NCBI GenBank assembly: GCA_905147135.1
Contig: LR990057.1
Span: 3,720,001-3,784,000, forward strand
Reading direction: 5' to 3'
Source: Blastobasis lacticolella
Lineage: Eukaryota; Arthropoda; Insecta; Lepidoptera; Blastobasidae
Length of the DNA stretch: 64,000 nt
The notes beneath the pieces are model-generated. The model made no database searches, was not told the DNA's origin, and saw nothing but the letters and a program-made list of their open reading frames with translations. This document shows, one piece after another, positions 10,994 to 19,824 of the stretch; the stretch's first letter is position 1; every line of letters starts with the position of its first letter. Both the position numbers and the translations under genes were made by a program.

Positions 10994-11560
10994 ACATCAG
11001 GTGGTAGGATTCTGTCAAGCCTGAGGAATACGCCAGGGTGAGTACCACCGCCTTATCTATTTCTACCGCTAAGCAACAATGATTGCATTGTTGTTTTCCG
11101 GTTTGAAGGATATGGTAGCCAGCGTAATTACAGGCATGAGGCATTTCATCTTAAATAAATAAATAAATATTCGTGGACAAATTTACACAGCGCCATCTAG
11201 CCTCAAACTAAGCAAAGCTTGTACTATGGGTGCTAGATAACTGATAAACTACTTAAATACTTTTAAATACATACTTATTATACATAGAACACCCAAACCC
11301 GTAACAGAAATTAAAATTCATCATTTCAATTTCTACCCGACCGGGAATCGAACCCGGGACCCCTTGCGTGGCAGACCGGCATGTTGACCATTAAACCACT
11401 CAGGTCGTCAAATCTTAGTCCTCACAGTCACAACACACCTGCAGTTTTACTTTTTTGTTGCATGTAAACTGAACGCATGCGTTCAGTTTATGATATTATG
11501 GGCGACAGTTACCGCTTACCATCAGGTGGACTACTTGCTCGTTTGTCACTGAGTATTATA
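10994..11560 (+). repeat. Repeat D, split by a SINE-A insertion
   Basis: 10994-11152 and 11411-11560 together rebuild one repeat D copy: 'tgtcaagcctgaggaatacg', 'tgttttccggtttgaagga', 'catgaggcatttcatctt', then 'atcttagtcctcacag', 'gggcgacagttaccgcttac', 'tcgtttgtcactgagtatta'. The interruption at 'catctt' is a nested SINE-A. Confidence 0.75.
11153..11410 (-). mobile_element. SINE-A, tRNA-derived, minus
   Basis: The minus strand shows a tRNA-like head with an A-box-like 'gagtggtttaatggt' and a strong B box 'gggttcgattccc' (11344-11356), a body containing 'tagcacccatagtacaagc' and 'ggctagatggcgctgtgtaa', and an ATTTATTT-type 3' tail at 11153-11170. Other copies are at 19.05, 30.82, 37.5 and 54.93 kb. 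It interrupts repeat D. Confidence 0.85.
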
Positions 11561-11599
11561 AATAAAGGAATACCTACTGGTTCACATATTTTTTTAAAC

Positions 11600-11725
11600 T
11601 CTAGACTACCTACCGATAGACGAGCTCGCCACTCGTTAAAAGTTCTCTTAAAACAAATGGCGAAGCGAGGTTGACCAAGGTCTTCCCCCAGGGACTCTGA
11701 GACTGTCGAACTGCCTCGAGAGACT
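11600..11725 (+). repeat. Tail of a 5S-SINE-like repeat
   Basis: 'cgccactcgttaaaagttct' and 'gcgaagcgaggttgaccaag' followed by 'gtcttcccc' match the distal part of the 5S-headed SINE at 58.61-58.69 kb. No 5S head is visible here. Confidence 0.45.
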
Positions 11726-11832
11726 ATGTACAACAAGTAAATTGGATGAGAGTATGTGTATGTAGTAGTAAAAGAAAGCAACACCATCATTAATCCAACA
11801 CTTTCAAGCCTCAAATTAATACAATCTCAACG

Positions 11833-11858
11833 TAGAATAGAATAGAATAGAATAGAAA
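11833..11858 (-). repeat. LINE 3' pentanucleotide tail
   Basis: Tandem 'agaat' units, read as ATTCT on the element strand, directly follow the 3' UTR. The same pentamer tail ends the truncated LINE at 59.97-60.00 kb on the plus strand, which supports a common 3'-end recognition system. Confidence 0.85.
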
Positions 11859-12296
11859 AATTTTATTTGGCACTCCATACATACACATACAACTTATAAG
11901 TAACACAAAAGAAGAAATTTATTTCTGACGACGGACTACTAACTAACTAATTACTAACTTAAGCCGCATGTGTATGCTGCAGTAACGCAAAAAGGTCATG
12001 GCTCAGCACAGTGTTGCCTGGGAGAGCAACACACTGATATTCTGCCAAGACCCGCAAAGAAGGGTGCACGGTAAACTACGATACCATTAATGAGGTGCAA
12101 CTACCCAATTATCAGCATAGAGTCTAGTAATTTGTGTAATGTGTGTGTGTGTGCTTATCAATTGTCAATTTCACTATAATATATTCACTGCAGTAAAATA
12201 AATTGAGTAAAGATGCTTATGCATATACATACATGTATAAAATAATACTTATTACGCCTACAAATCCTATCCAGCAGCGTCAAAGACATACCTCCA

Positions 12297-15179
12297 CTAT
12301 CGCAAAAAGTGTTCTGGTATACCCTCTACCTGAATTTTTAAAATATAGCATCTGTAGTGCTTCTTAAACGTACACTTTGAACCTAACAATCTTAAAGGAG
12401 GAGGTATGTTGTTCCAGCACTTTGTTGCTTGATAGCGGAAGCTGCCCCTAAACGCTGCAGAACCATGTTTGTGAACCGCCAGAGGAATACGAGCCGATCT
12501 ATTGCCGTACTTTTCCTGTAGACAAGTGAAGTTCAGCTTACTATACAAGTATTCCGGTCGTTTAAATTTCACTACGTCAAACAGCATACATGCAAGATGA
12601 AATTTTTGTCTAGACGCCATATTTAACATAGACTTGCTATTAAGATATGGGGATATGTGACTACGATATGGTATATTGAAGCAGAATCGGCAGCAAGCGT
12701 TCTGCACGCGTTGCAGCAATCGCTGTGTTTTAGCTAACAATCGCGGGCCATAAACCGTGTCTCCATAGTTTAAACGAGACAGAATCAGAGATTCACATAG
12801 TCTGACGCGCACTTCCTCACTCAGTAAGTCACGTACCCTATACAACACTTTCAAGCGAAAGAAGCAATTCCTTACCAAATCAAGAACATGGCTGTCAAAG
12901 CGAAGGAGATTGTCCATATTAATGCCAAGGTTTTTAGCCCGATATACCAATTCTATATTTGCATCATTAATACGTACTGTTGGATTTTGAATTACTATTT
13001 TATCAATTTGCTGGGGGGTGCCCAATATCATAAATTTCGACTTCAATGGGTTTAACAACAAGCCATTCCTTCTGGACCATGCTGAAATACTTTCAAGATC
13101 TTCATTCATCTTATCCACTGCATGCTTAATATTTACTGGCATATCAGAAATGTAAAGTTGAACATCATCTGCATAACAATGGTAAGAACAATGTTTTATA
13201 GCATTAGTAAGATCCGCACTATATATTATGAAGAGAAGAGGCCCCAAAATAGATCCCTGTGGCACCCCACGTTGTACATTCTGCGATTTCGACAATTTTA
13301 CACTACCATCCCTCCCGAGAAGTTTGACTGATTGGTAGCGATTGTCCAGATAGCTACCAAACCAAGCAATGGTATTACTGTCAAGTCCATAGTAAGACAG
13401 TTTAGAAAGTAAGAGTGACGTGTTTATGCTATCGAAGGCACGAGAGAAGTCAAGCAGTGTCAATATAGTTCCTCTGCCAACATCTTGTTCAGCTAGTATG
13501 TTATCCGTTACATCCAGAAGAGCAGATATAGTACCACGACCCCTACGAAAACCTGACTGTACTTTAGGTAATATACCATTTACCTCAATAAATTTATACA
13601 ATTGAGCATGTATAGCTTTCTCTAATACTTTTGACAAGAAAGGTAATATGCTTATTGGTCTTAACTCTTTAAGAGTCGTGGGACTACTTACCTTGGGCAA
13701 CGGAGTAACCATCGCCATTTTCCAACATGTAGGAACAACACCTGTAACTATTGAGTAATTCATAATATAAGTTATGACAGGCAGAGTGCGTGGAAGTGTG
13801 AGCAATATCATATCCCTGCTTATGCCATCCGCACCAACTGCGTTACTTTTAATTGAAGTTATATAGCGAAACACGTCACTCTCACTAACAGTAGCAAGGC
13901 TCAAAGTGGAGTCACAGTATTTGTGGGAAAGAAAGTAGTTAATTTCTGATTTCGGAAGACTGCTTGGTCCCTGTATATTCAAAAAATGAGCATTAATAGC
14001 ATCAGCATCGCCAAAGGAAGTCTCGGGAAGATGACCCTGGTTTATGGGATCGATTAGTATCTTTTCTTTTACATTTTTCCATAACGATCTACTATCCTGA
14101 AATTTTGAATTGATATGATGGTTAAAATAGGCACGCTTTTCACTATATATAGCACTGACCACCAATCGTTTGAGCTCCTTATAGCTTTGCCTATCTGCTT
14201 CCGATTTTGTCTTTCTGTATTTCTCGTGTGCACTATTCCGCAGGTCAATCATGGCCAAAATCGTTTCAGTAATCCATGGCAACGAACGGTCATTCTTTAT
14301 CCTAATTGTTTTAAGTGGTGCATGATGGTCAAAGAGGGATAAAAGTAACTCGATAAACTTATCGACCATAGTGTCCACCGTTGTTAATTCGAATATGGAT
14401 TCCCAGTCGAGATGGTTATTTAGGTCATGATTAAAAATTTCAACATTGATGTTTTTGATTGGTCTGTATGTAACAAATTTAGAAAGAGACTTCCCTTTTT
14501 TAAGAGACAACGTAACACTGACCATAGCATGACCAAGTGTCCCTGTAATGTTAGACACGATTACCTCCCTTGCACTCAAACGTGAATCAGTGCACACGAG
14601 ATCAATCAAAGTTTCCGACTCATTCGTGAAATGCGTCGGTTGTGTAACTAGCTGTGTGAGTTGCATGTAATTAAGAAAATTTTGAAATTTCACTGTCTTA
14701 CCACAATTTCCATCGAGCATATTGACATTAAAATCCCCTAACAACACCATGTGATCGTGCTTGGAGAAAAATGTCACTGACTCAGTCAACGCGTCAATAA
14801 ACAGGTCAATATCTACCCACTGTGGGCGATATGCGGTTCCAATAACCAACTTCTGTCCATTTATTTTGACAGACATCCACATCTGTTCAATTGACGCGTT
14901 GGGATGCTTTAGGAGGCGCGCAGATATATCGCGCTTTATGTAGAATGCAACTCCTCCACCTCGGCCACCGCGCATGTGCACCGGTCGTGGCACACTTCGC
15001 AGACGGTAACCGGGCGGCGCGGGCGCGCGTGCCTCCTGGCCCGCGCGCAACCAAGTTTCATTAATTGCAACGATGTCAGCGTCGAAACGTTTCATGGCAA
15101 TGAGAAAATCATCCTGTTTGGTGTTCACAGAACCCGCATTGTAAAGGCCCAATCTAAAAAGTTTTGTTTTAGAAGCCAT
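12297..15179 (-). CDS. LINE ORF2: endonuclease-reverse transcriptase
   Basis: The protein nicks chromosomal DNA and copies the element RNA onto the cut end (target-primed reverse transcription). The open frame runs from 15203 with 968 codons; the ninth-codon ATG (15179) starting 'MASKTKLFRL' is a likelier start, giving 960 aa. Counting from 15203, an APE-type endonuclease occupies about residues 15-235: 'INETW' (E49), 'GTAYRP' (122-127), 'GDFN' (156-159), 'LIDLVCTD' (199-206) and a late His at 225. The reverse transcriptase spans about 490-760: 'LLDFSRAFD' (583-591, motif A), 'GVPQGSILGP' (646-655, motif B) and 'YADD' (677-680, motif C). There is no RNase H or gag-type knuckle. The C-terminal thumb-like region keeps 'RVRLCESLILSRLNYGD'. 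Length is normal for this clade. No frameshift or stop was seen. Confidence 0.95.
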   Translation of the reverse strand: MASKTKLFRLGLYNAGSVNTKQDDFLIAMKRFDADIVAINETWLRAGQEARAPAPPGYRLRSVPRPVHMRGGRGGGVAFYIKRDISARLLKHPNASIEQMWMSVKINGQKLVIGTAYRPQWVDIDLFIDALTESVTFFSKHDHMVLLGDFNVNMLDGNCGKTVKFQNFLNYMQLTQLVTQPTHFTNESETLIDLVCTDSRLSAREVIVSNITGTLGHAMVSVTLSLKKGKSLSKFVTYRPIKNINVEIFNHDLNNHLDWESIFELTTVDTMVDKFIELLLSLFDHHAPLKTIRIKNDRSLPWITETILAMIDLRNSAHEKYRKTKSEADRQSYKELKRLVVSAIYSEKRAYFNHHINSKFQDSRSLWKNVKEKILIDPINQGHLPETSFGDADAINAHFLNIQGPSSLPKSEINYFLSHKYCDSTLSLATVSESDVFRYITSIKSNAVGADGISRDMILLTLPRTLPVITYIMNYSIVTGVVPTCWKMAMVTPLPKVSSPTTLKELRPISILPFLSKVLEKAIHAQLYKFIEVNGILPKVQSGFRRGRGTISALLDVTDNILAEQDVGRGTILTLLDFSRAFDSINTSLLLSKLSYYGLDSNTIAWFGSYLDNRYQSVKLLGRDGSVKLSKSQNVQRGVPQGSILGPLLFIIYSADLTNAIKHCSYHCYADDVQLYISDMPVNIKHAVDKMNEDLESISAWSRRNGLLLNPLKSKFMILGTPQQIDKIVIQNPTVRINDANIELVYRAKNLGINMDNLLRFDSHVLDLVRNCFFRLKVLYRVRDLLSEEVRVRLCESLILSRLNYGDTVYGPRLLAKTQRLLQRVQNACCRFCFNIPYRSHISPYLNSKSMLNMASRQKFHLACMLFDVVKFKRPEYLYSKLNFTCLQEKYGNRSARIPLAVHKHGSAAFRGSFRYQATKCWNNIPPPLRLLGSKCTFKKHYRCYILKIQVEGIPEHFLR

Positions 15180-15499
15180 AAGCATAAACAAAAAAAGAAG
15201 CAACTATACCGCGTAAGCAACGTATACATAAGTATATAGTTTTAAGCATAATAAATAAATATAATGTGATATATAAATTGTAAAGTGTAAGCCATGCTAA
15301 AATATTACTGCAGCACACCCATATATAATTAAGCAATATAGTCAAGCTCACAAGGTAAACATATATATTATAAGCAGCTACTGCAGCGATAACATGAGCA
15401 ATTTTAAAACAACAAGCCAAACCAGCAAGAGCTATAGGCGAAATTTGTACCTTAAAGAGAAAAAAATTTAAAAGGCCATATAAATAATTAAAGTTAAAA
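15180..15499 (-). other. Spacer between LINE ORF1 and ORF2
   Basis: AT-rich region of about 320 bp between the ORF1 stop and the preferred ORF2 start. A 155-codon frame (15169-15636) overlaps it on the same strand. It is hydrophobic and low-complexity and shares most of its length with ORF1 in another frame or with non-coding sequence, so it is not called as a gene. How ORF2 is translated after so long a gap is not evident. Confidence 0.5.
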
Positions 15500-16930
15500 C
15501 TACGAACGAACCAAATCAACACCAAAAACCCTTTCCAGGTCCTTCTCGGTTCGTAACCAGTGCCTTGGAGAGTTTTCTTCCTTACGCTTGCGAGCATATA
15601 TATTTCCTCCGCGCGTCCACACGTAACGCCAGTCATGGATTTTAGCTGATGCTCGTGCCTTTTTAAAAAGTTCTCGATTGACGCGTGTCAGCCTCTCGTT
15701 AATATAGAAACGACATGGTGGCCCAGACACCCCTGTGCCTTCGGTAGTGGCTCCACGGCGGACGCGCGCGGCTTGCAGCAAATCATCCCGTACCGCGCGA
15801 CGCGCTAGGCGCACGACAATTAGCCGCGGCCGCGGGCTTGATTCTGGATTACTATCATTCGCCAGATCAGGTACACGTCCCACTCGATCAGCACTGACCA
15901 CGTCGTTATCGGTCAAAGACACACCCAGCTTACTTGCAAGTGTCATGACAACGTGCGTAACGTTCTCCCCTCTTTCTTCAGTTACACAGGATATGTCGAT
16001 GTCATTCTGGAGCTGCTGCTGATCGCGATTATTAAGCTCATGTTTTAATTTGACAATCTCAGATTTGAGCGACGAATCGGACTCTCTGCTGACCTTCTGC
16101 TCCACCTCATCCATGCGTGAACACAGTACATCAATGCGCCCATCACACTGGTCAACCCGCGAAGATAAACCGGCCATTGTTTTATTTAACTCACACATCT
16201 GCAGACGCGTAGCTCTCAATTCCTCTCGAAATTGACGAAACTCGTCAATCAAGGCAGCCATACCACCGTCCAGCGCCGCCTCACGAGAAGGCGAACTACA
16301 AGGAGGCAGTCCACCGTCATCATCAATCGGCTCACAGACCGTAGACACGTGTACATTACGCTCTACATCTTGGGCACCATCTGCGTGCACATCGCTGACT
16401 AAAGCGTCTTCAGTTCTTTTGAGCATCTCACCAGCCATACCCGCTTCAGTTGTTACGGGCACCCCACTGACAGCATCCTGATCACGTACACCGGAAATAG
16501 CCACCCTTTCGCATGTAGCCAGCTCGCTGGTTGTAGATACGATGATGGCTGTAGGCACCTCCCTAAGTGTAGGCACCTCGCTGACTGTAGCCATCACGCA
16601 GCCCGTAGCCACCTCACTGACCGCAATCACCTGAGCGGTTGCAGTCATCTCGCCGGCCGCACATGGCTCCTTCTCGACACGCGTCTTGGTACCGGCTGTA
16701 TTCGGCGCATCTCGACGTACCGGAGTGTTGTTGTTGGTCAATTTTGGCATGGCCGACCTGCAAGCAACACACAGCCACGCGATCCTTTGCTCCCTGCTCA
16801 TATTTGTAAAGACTTTCTGTCCAATATTTGCGCACTTTAAGTCGTACGACTGTGTACATTTCTGACATCGCATTGATTGCCGAGCAATGACGGGCTCTAG
16901 GCAACCTGCACATTTAACCGTAATTGGCAT
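15500..16930 (-). CDS. LINE ORF1: zinc-finger / FP-like RNA-binding protein
   Basis: ORF1 proteins of this type bind element RNA and form the particle needed for retrotransposition. The frame is open from 17041, but the ATG at 16930 ('MPITVKCAGC') is preferred because the upstream codons include the translated poly-T tract. This gives 476 aa. Numbering from it, residues 7-57 form a PHD-like zinc finger (C7, C10, C22, C25, C33, C54, C57); the position usually occupied by His in 'YHxxC' is Asp ('YDLKC'). Residues of about 110-190 are an acidic, degenerate repeat ('SEVPT', 'REVPT'). A probable coiled coil follows ('DEFRQFREELRATRLQMCEL'). The C-terminus has an RRM-like stretch ('RPRLIVVRLARR') and 'YINERLTRVNRELFKKAR', resembling the baculovirus FP domain found in lepidopteran LINE ORF1 proteins. 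No break was seen. Confidence 0.9.
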   Translation of the reverse strand: MPITVKCAGCLEPVIARQSMRCQKCTQSYDLKCANIGQKVFTNMSREQRIAWLCVACRSAMPKLTNNNTPVRRDAPNTAGTKTRVEKEPCAAGEMTATAQVIAVSEVATGCVMATVSEVPTLREVPTAIIVSTTSELATCERVAISGVRDQDAVSGVPVTTEAGMAGEMLKRTEDALVSDVHADGAQDVERNVHVSTVCEPIDDDGGLPPCSSPSREAALDGGMAALIDEFRQFREELRATRLQMCELNKTMAGLSSRVDQCDGRIDVLCSRMDEVEQKVSRESDSSLKSEIVKLKHELNNRDQQQLQNDIDISCVTEERGENVTHVVMTLASKLGVSLTDNDVVSADRVGRVPDLANDSNPESSPRPRLIVVRLARRAVRDDLLQAARVRRGATTEGTGVSGPPCRFYINERLTRVNRELFKKARASAKIHDWRYVWTRGGNIYARKRKEENSPRHWLRTEKDLERVFGVDLVRS

Positions 16931-16959
16931 GGCTGCAGCTATAAATAGAGAAAAAGAAG

Positions 16960-16980
16960 AAAAAAAAAAAAAAAAAAAAA
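16960..16980 (+). repeat. A21 run (poly-T on LINE strand)
   Basis: Twenty-one consecutive A residues, 30 bp upstream of the preferred ORF1 start, read as poly-T on the element strand. On that strand such a run just downstream of a pol III-like promoter would act as a pol III stop. Confidence 0.9.
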
Positions 16981-16989
16981 GTTTGATGT

Positions 16990-17050
16990 GAGTTTTGAAC
17001 CGGGTGCCCCGATGTATAAGTCGCACGCTATACCACCACACTATCGACGC
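16990..17050 (-). promoter_or_regulatory. tRNA-like A/B-box segment in the LINE 5' region
   Basis: On the minus strand an A-box-like 'tggtatagcgtg' (17024-17035) is followed at about tRNA spacing by a B-box-like 'ggttcaaaac' (16992-17001), then the poly-T. It could be an internal pol III promoter, a fused SINE head, or a chance match in the GC-richer 5' UTR. No folded tRNA was confirmed. Confidence 0.35.
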
Positions 17051-17250
17051 TGGCGTCCCGGCGCGCGAAATCGAGCATCAGTTCCAGCAGCGCAGTACGT
17101 GTGGCTATCACAATGTGAGACCACCCTCCAATAATTTCACTGTATATAGTAAACACAATCTTTTTCTTAGTAGTGTTTACTAGATTTAGGCCAAAAATCA
17201 CTTTGTTTTTAAGTAGCCGAGTTCACATCACTCACAACACAGTCAAAGTT

Positions 17251-17640
17251 TTTCGGTTCATCAATATTACTACTAGATATTCAGTTTATGATATTTATTT
17301 CGATTAAAATAACAGGAGCTCGTAGTAACACTTGTATTCACGGTGGTGTCCGCGTACCCTCTTCCCTCGTCCGTCTAACTCAACAGCTATGCTAATTAAA
17401 AGTATCGAACGAAATTAATTGAATCGATAAACAGCTTTACGTATATGATACATTATTGTGGCGGTCCATAAAAACACGTTGATTGGTACAGTTACTAATT
17501 AAATATTAATTGAATGCATCCAATGGGTAGAGAATGAATAAGGTTTGTGGTGGAAGACATAAGCGGAAATTCGGTCCGATCGTGGTTGGGGCGGGTGTGC
17601 TCCGACCCTGAGCCTGGTCAACGTGTCACTATCACGGTCA
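17251..17640. other. AT-rich DNA flanking the LINE 5' end
   Basis: No gene. At 17604-17630 there is a short repeat also found at 14-38. The 5' boundary of the LINE lies somewhere around 17.2 kb and could not be fixed. Confidence 0.35.
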
Positions 17641-17682
17641 AATTCTCTGATTTCAATGATTGAAATTGTTTTTTTATGCAAT

Positions 17683-17938
17683 CATCACCACAGCCCGTAA
17701 CAGTCCACTGCAGGACTTAGGGCCTCTTCCACGAAAGGGGAGGTTATTGCCATAATCTCCACGCTTGGCAGGCGGGTTGGAGATCGCAGTGTTTAAATAT
17801 AACAACGGAAAATGCTGCTGCCCATTTTCAAGATTACGGAGACTCTTGATCTTTTGTCTCGAAAACATTAGTCGCCTTGTACGACACCCATGAGTGTAAG
17901 GGGTTGGTGCTATTCTACTCTGCCGGCCACCACACGGC
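17683..17938 (-). mobile_element. SINE-C copy, minus
   Basis: Nearly full-length SINE-C: 'cagcccgtaacagtccactg' through 'ccggccaccacacggc'. A 12-mer 'tttttatgcaat' occurs at 17671-17682 and again at 17967-17978 and may be its target duplication, though 28 extra bases separate the second copy from the element end. Confidence 0.8.
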
Positions 17939-17961
17939 TTAGTAAATGTAGGAAATGATAA

Positions 17962-18052
17962 AATGATTTTTATGCAATACGGGAGACAAACAGGTATACG
18001 GGCCTGATGAAAAGTGGTCACCGCCGCCTATGGACATCAGCTACACCTTTTG
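17962..18052. repeat. LINE 3' UTR / repeat D-like fragment
   Basis: 'tttttatgcaatacgggaga' then 'aagtggtcaccgccgcctat' and 'ggacatcagc'. This combination recurs in other LINE-derived 3' ends of the window. Confidence 0.4.
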
Positions 18053-18161
18053 CGATTACGTATCATCGATTTCATGGGATCAGTTCTGACTTACTGACAC
18101 TATTAAATTATTCACTCGTAATCGCCAAAGTAACAATTTCAATCATTGAAATCAGAGAATT

Positions 18162-18631
18162 GTTGGCAACAGAGTTACTTTGTAATTAGGTAGTAGAGAT
18201 ATCCATCTTCTTCTTCTTATCGAGTCGATGGACTAAACTCTGACTTATACTTTATTCGCCCAGTATTCGGCGACGGATACAGCGTTTGAACTGGCCTCGA
18301 GATATCCATAATAGCTACAGATCTTATAAATTGCACCACACAATACATATTGATCTACGCTGAACCAGTCACGTAGACATTAGCTACATTATTTGTTTGT
18401 TAATAATTTATCTAAAGAGCTAAATTGACGCATATTCATGACAATCCCGTATGCAGTTGCGCAAGGTTATTGAATAGTGAAGATAAATAGAATACCGAGA
18501 AAACTAATTAGGTATTTTTAATCAAGTAATGCTTTGAGATTTTCATTGGAAGACTTATTTTTAAACGAGCGCTGAATCTTCTCGACTTGACCAAACAAAC
18601 TGAATAGTTCAGTCCGCTACGCAAGAGGTCC
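18162..18631. other. AT-rich non-coding DNA
   Basis: Nothing recognised apart from short low-complexity tracts such as 'ttcttcttctt'. Confidence 0.35.
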
Positions 18632-18938
18632 AGCGGCCTTAGCCAAGAGGTTTCGTTAATCTACAATCGTTTGTGGTAGAAAAAATGTATGGGATTTGAC
18701 ATAAGCTAACGTTATCTGACATAAGCTAACGATATCTGACATAAGCTGTTTGTGGTAGAAATTCTTGGTCCATATAAAATTCACGTACTTTCGGTATACA
18801 AAGGAGGCGGATTGGCGGATGATTCTACACAATCAGAGTCAATGTAGATGTTGGTAGAAATAGTCGAACTTTCTACCATACACGCATCACGCAAGCGGAG
18901 CTGTCAAAGATGGCTAGACCGGCAGGTTCGTTTGCCGG
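18632..18938 (-). mobile_element. Element G copy 2
   Basis: Reverse-oriented copy of the element at 7345-7674. A 20-base unit ('gacataagctaacgttatct') is tandemly duplicated at 18698-18747, where copy 1 has a single unit. The right end 'ccggcaggttcgtttgccgg' is also a small hairpin. No coding. Confidence 0.65.
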
Positions 18939-19050
18939 GCAGAAATTTAAATGAATTAATATGTATGTATAATGATATGATATGATGATATGAATATTGA
19001 TAAGTATGTATTTAAAAGGTTTGTACTCGTACCTATTATATCAATTATCC

Positions 19051-19130
19051 ACCCATAGTACAAGCGTTGCTTAGTTTGGGGCTAGATGGTGCCATGTGAA
19101 TTTTGTCCACGATTATTTTTTTATTATAAC
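19051..19130 (+). mobile_element. SINE-A 3' fragment, plus
   Basis: 'cccatagtacaagcgttgct' and 'ggggctagatggtgcca' followed by a T-rich tail. This is the 3' part of SINE-A in the opposite orientation to the other copies. The tRNA head is missing. Confidence 0.7.
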
Positions 19131-19407
19131 TAGTAAAGTTTCCTGTTCTCTATAGTAGTCTACATCTTCTTAAAATCCATCATGTTTTTCTTAGACTATT
19201 CCGTAATTTATCTTTTGTTGCTCTTGTTTCATGCTCTTATTCCTACTGCATTTATTCTCCTTGCATGCTTCTTCTTGCTTCTCCTGCCATGCTCAACTGT
19301 GAGCACTCTTCTACGAACAGGCGGGCCTTTTTGGTCACATTCCGTTCGTTCATAATATGTTTGTAGTATTCCGCTTTGCGATCCGAGCGGTTACGGTATC
19401 CGATAAT
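19131..19407. other. Non-coding DNA
   Basis: T-rich, no gene. The open frame on the minus strand at 19252-19497 runs into the SINE-B copy and is not considered coding. Confidence 0.35.
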
Positions 19408-19647
19408 ATACATTAGTTGAACACTAACCGATACACGTATGGTGAGGGAGACATCGTGATGAAACCTGCACATTCTGGCGACTAAATGTGTAGCCATGAT
19501 CTGGTCATTCCCCTGGTAGCAGGGTCACGTAGGTCAGATAGCAGTCGCTCTACTGTAATTATCTGATCTGCGAATCCTAGATCATGGTCAATGCGGATCC
19601 TAAGTCTTCGTGCGCTAGAGCACAGCCGGGACTTTAACATCAAAATG
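19408..19647 (+). mobile_element. SINE-B, most of the body, plus
   Basis: Contains 'catcgtgatgaaacctgcac', 'tggtagcagggtcacgtagg', 'gtaattatctgatctgcgaa', 'gagcacagccgggacttta' in canonical order. The tRNA-like head is not clear, so the copy is probably 5'-truncated. Confidence 0.75.
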
Positions 19648-19721
19648 ACAGCCATTCACTATATTTCCCGCATTCACTTTGATTTTTAACATCGGATCGT
19701 GATTAATACGGTTTTCAAAAA

Positions 19722-19824
19722 TAGATAGTGATTCAAGTGGAAGGTTTATAAGCAAGAAAAATGCTGTAGGTAGGGGTAAAGTAGATGCACGCGAACAAAG
19801 TCGCACCGGGTCCACTAGTTCACT
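19722..19824 (-). repeat. Repeat F fragment, minus
   Basis: Reverse complement of the 5' half of repeat F, ending 'gcaccgggtccactagt'. Better copies are at 29.25, 45.54 and 55.39 kb. Confidence 0.6.

Larger units (their letters stand above)
11833..17250 (-). mobile_element. Full-length-looking CR1/jockey-type LINE
   Basis: A two-ORF non-LTR retrotransposon on the minus strand: a 5' region (about 16931-17250, outer edge uncertain), ORF1 (15500-16930), a roughly 320-bp spacer, ORF2 (12297-15179), a 3' UTR (11860-12296) and a pentanucleotide tail at 11833-11858. Both frames are uninterrupted, so the copy is young or still competent. A second, 5'-truncated copy of the same 3' UTR is at 32.57 kb. 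No target duplication was found; CR1-clade elements often lack one. The clade assignment is from ORF layout, motifs and tail, not from a tree. Confidence 0.88.
17641..18161. mobile_element. Possible 521-bp element with perfect 30-bp inverted ends
   Basis: 17641-17670 and 18132-18161 are exact reverse complements over 30 bases (each contains the near-palindrome 'tttcaatgattgaaa'). Inside lie a SINE-C copy and a D/E-type remnant, so a small element may have been enlarged by nested insertions. No coding sequence. Confidence 0.5.

Noticed and set aside
15169..15636. 155-codon frame overlapping the LINE ORF1/ORF2 spacer
   Set aside because: Hydrophobic low-complexity translation, overlaps ORF1 in another frame, and no third ORF is expected in this LINE type.
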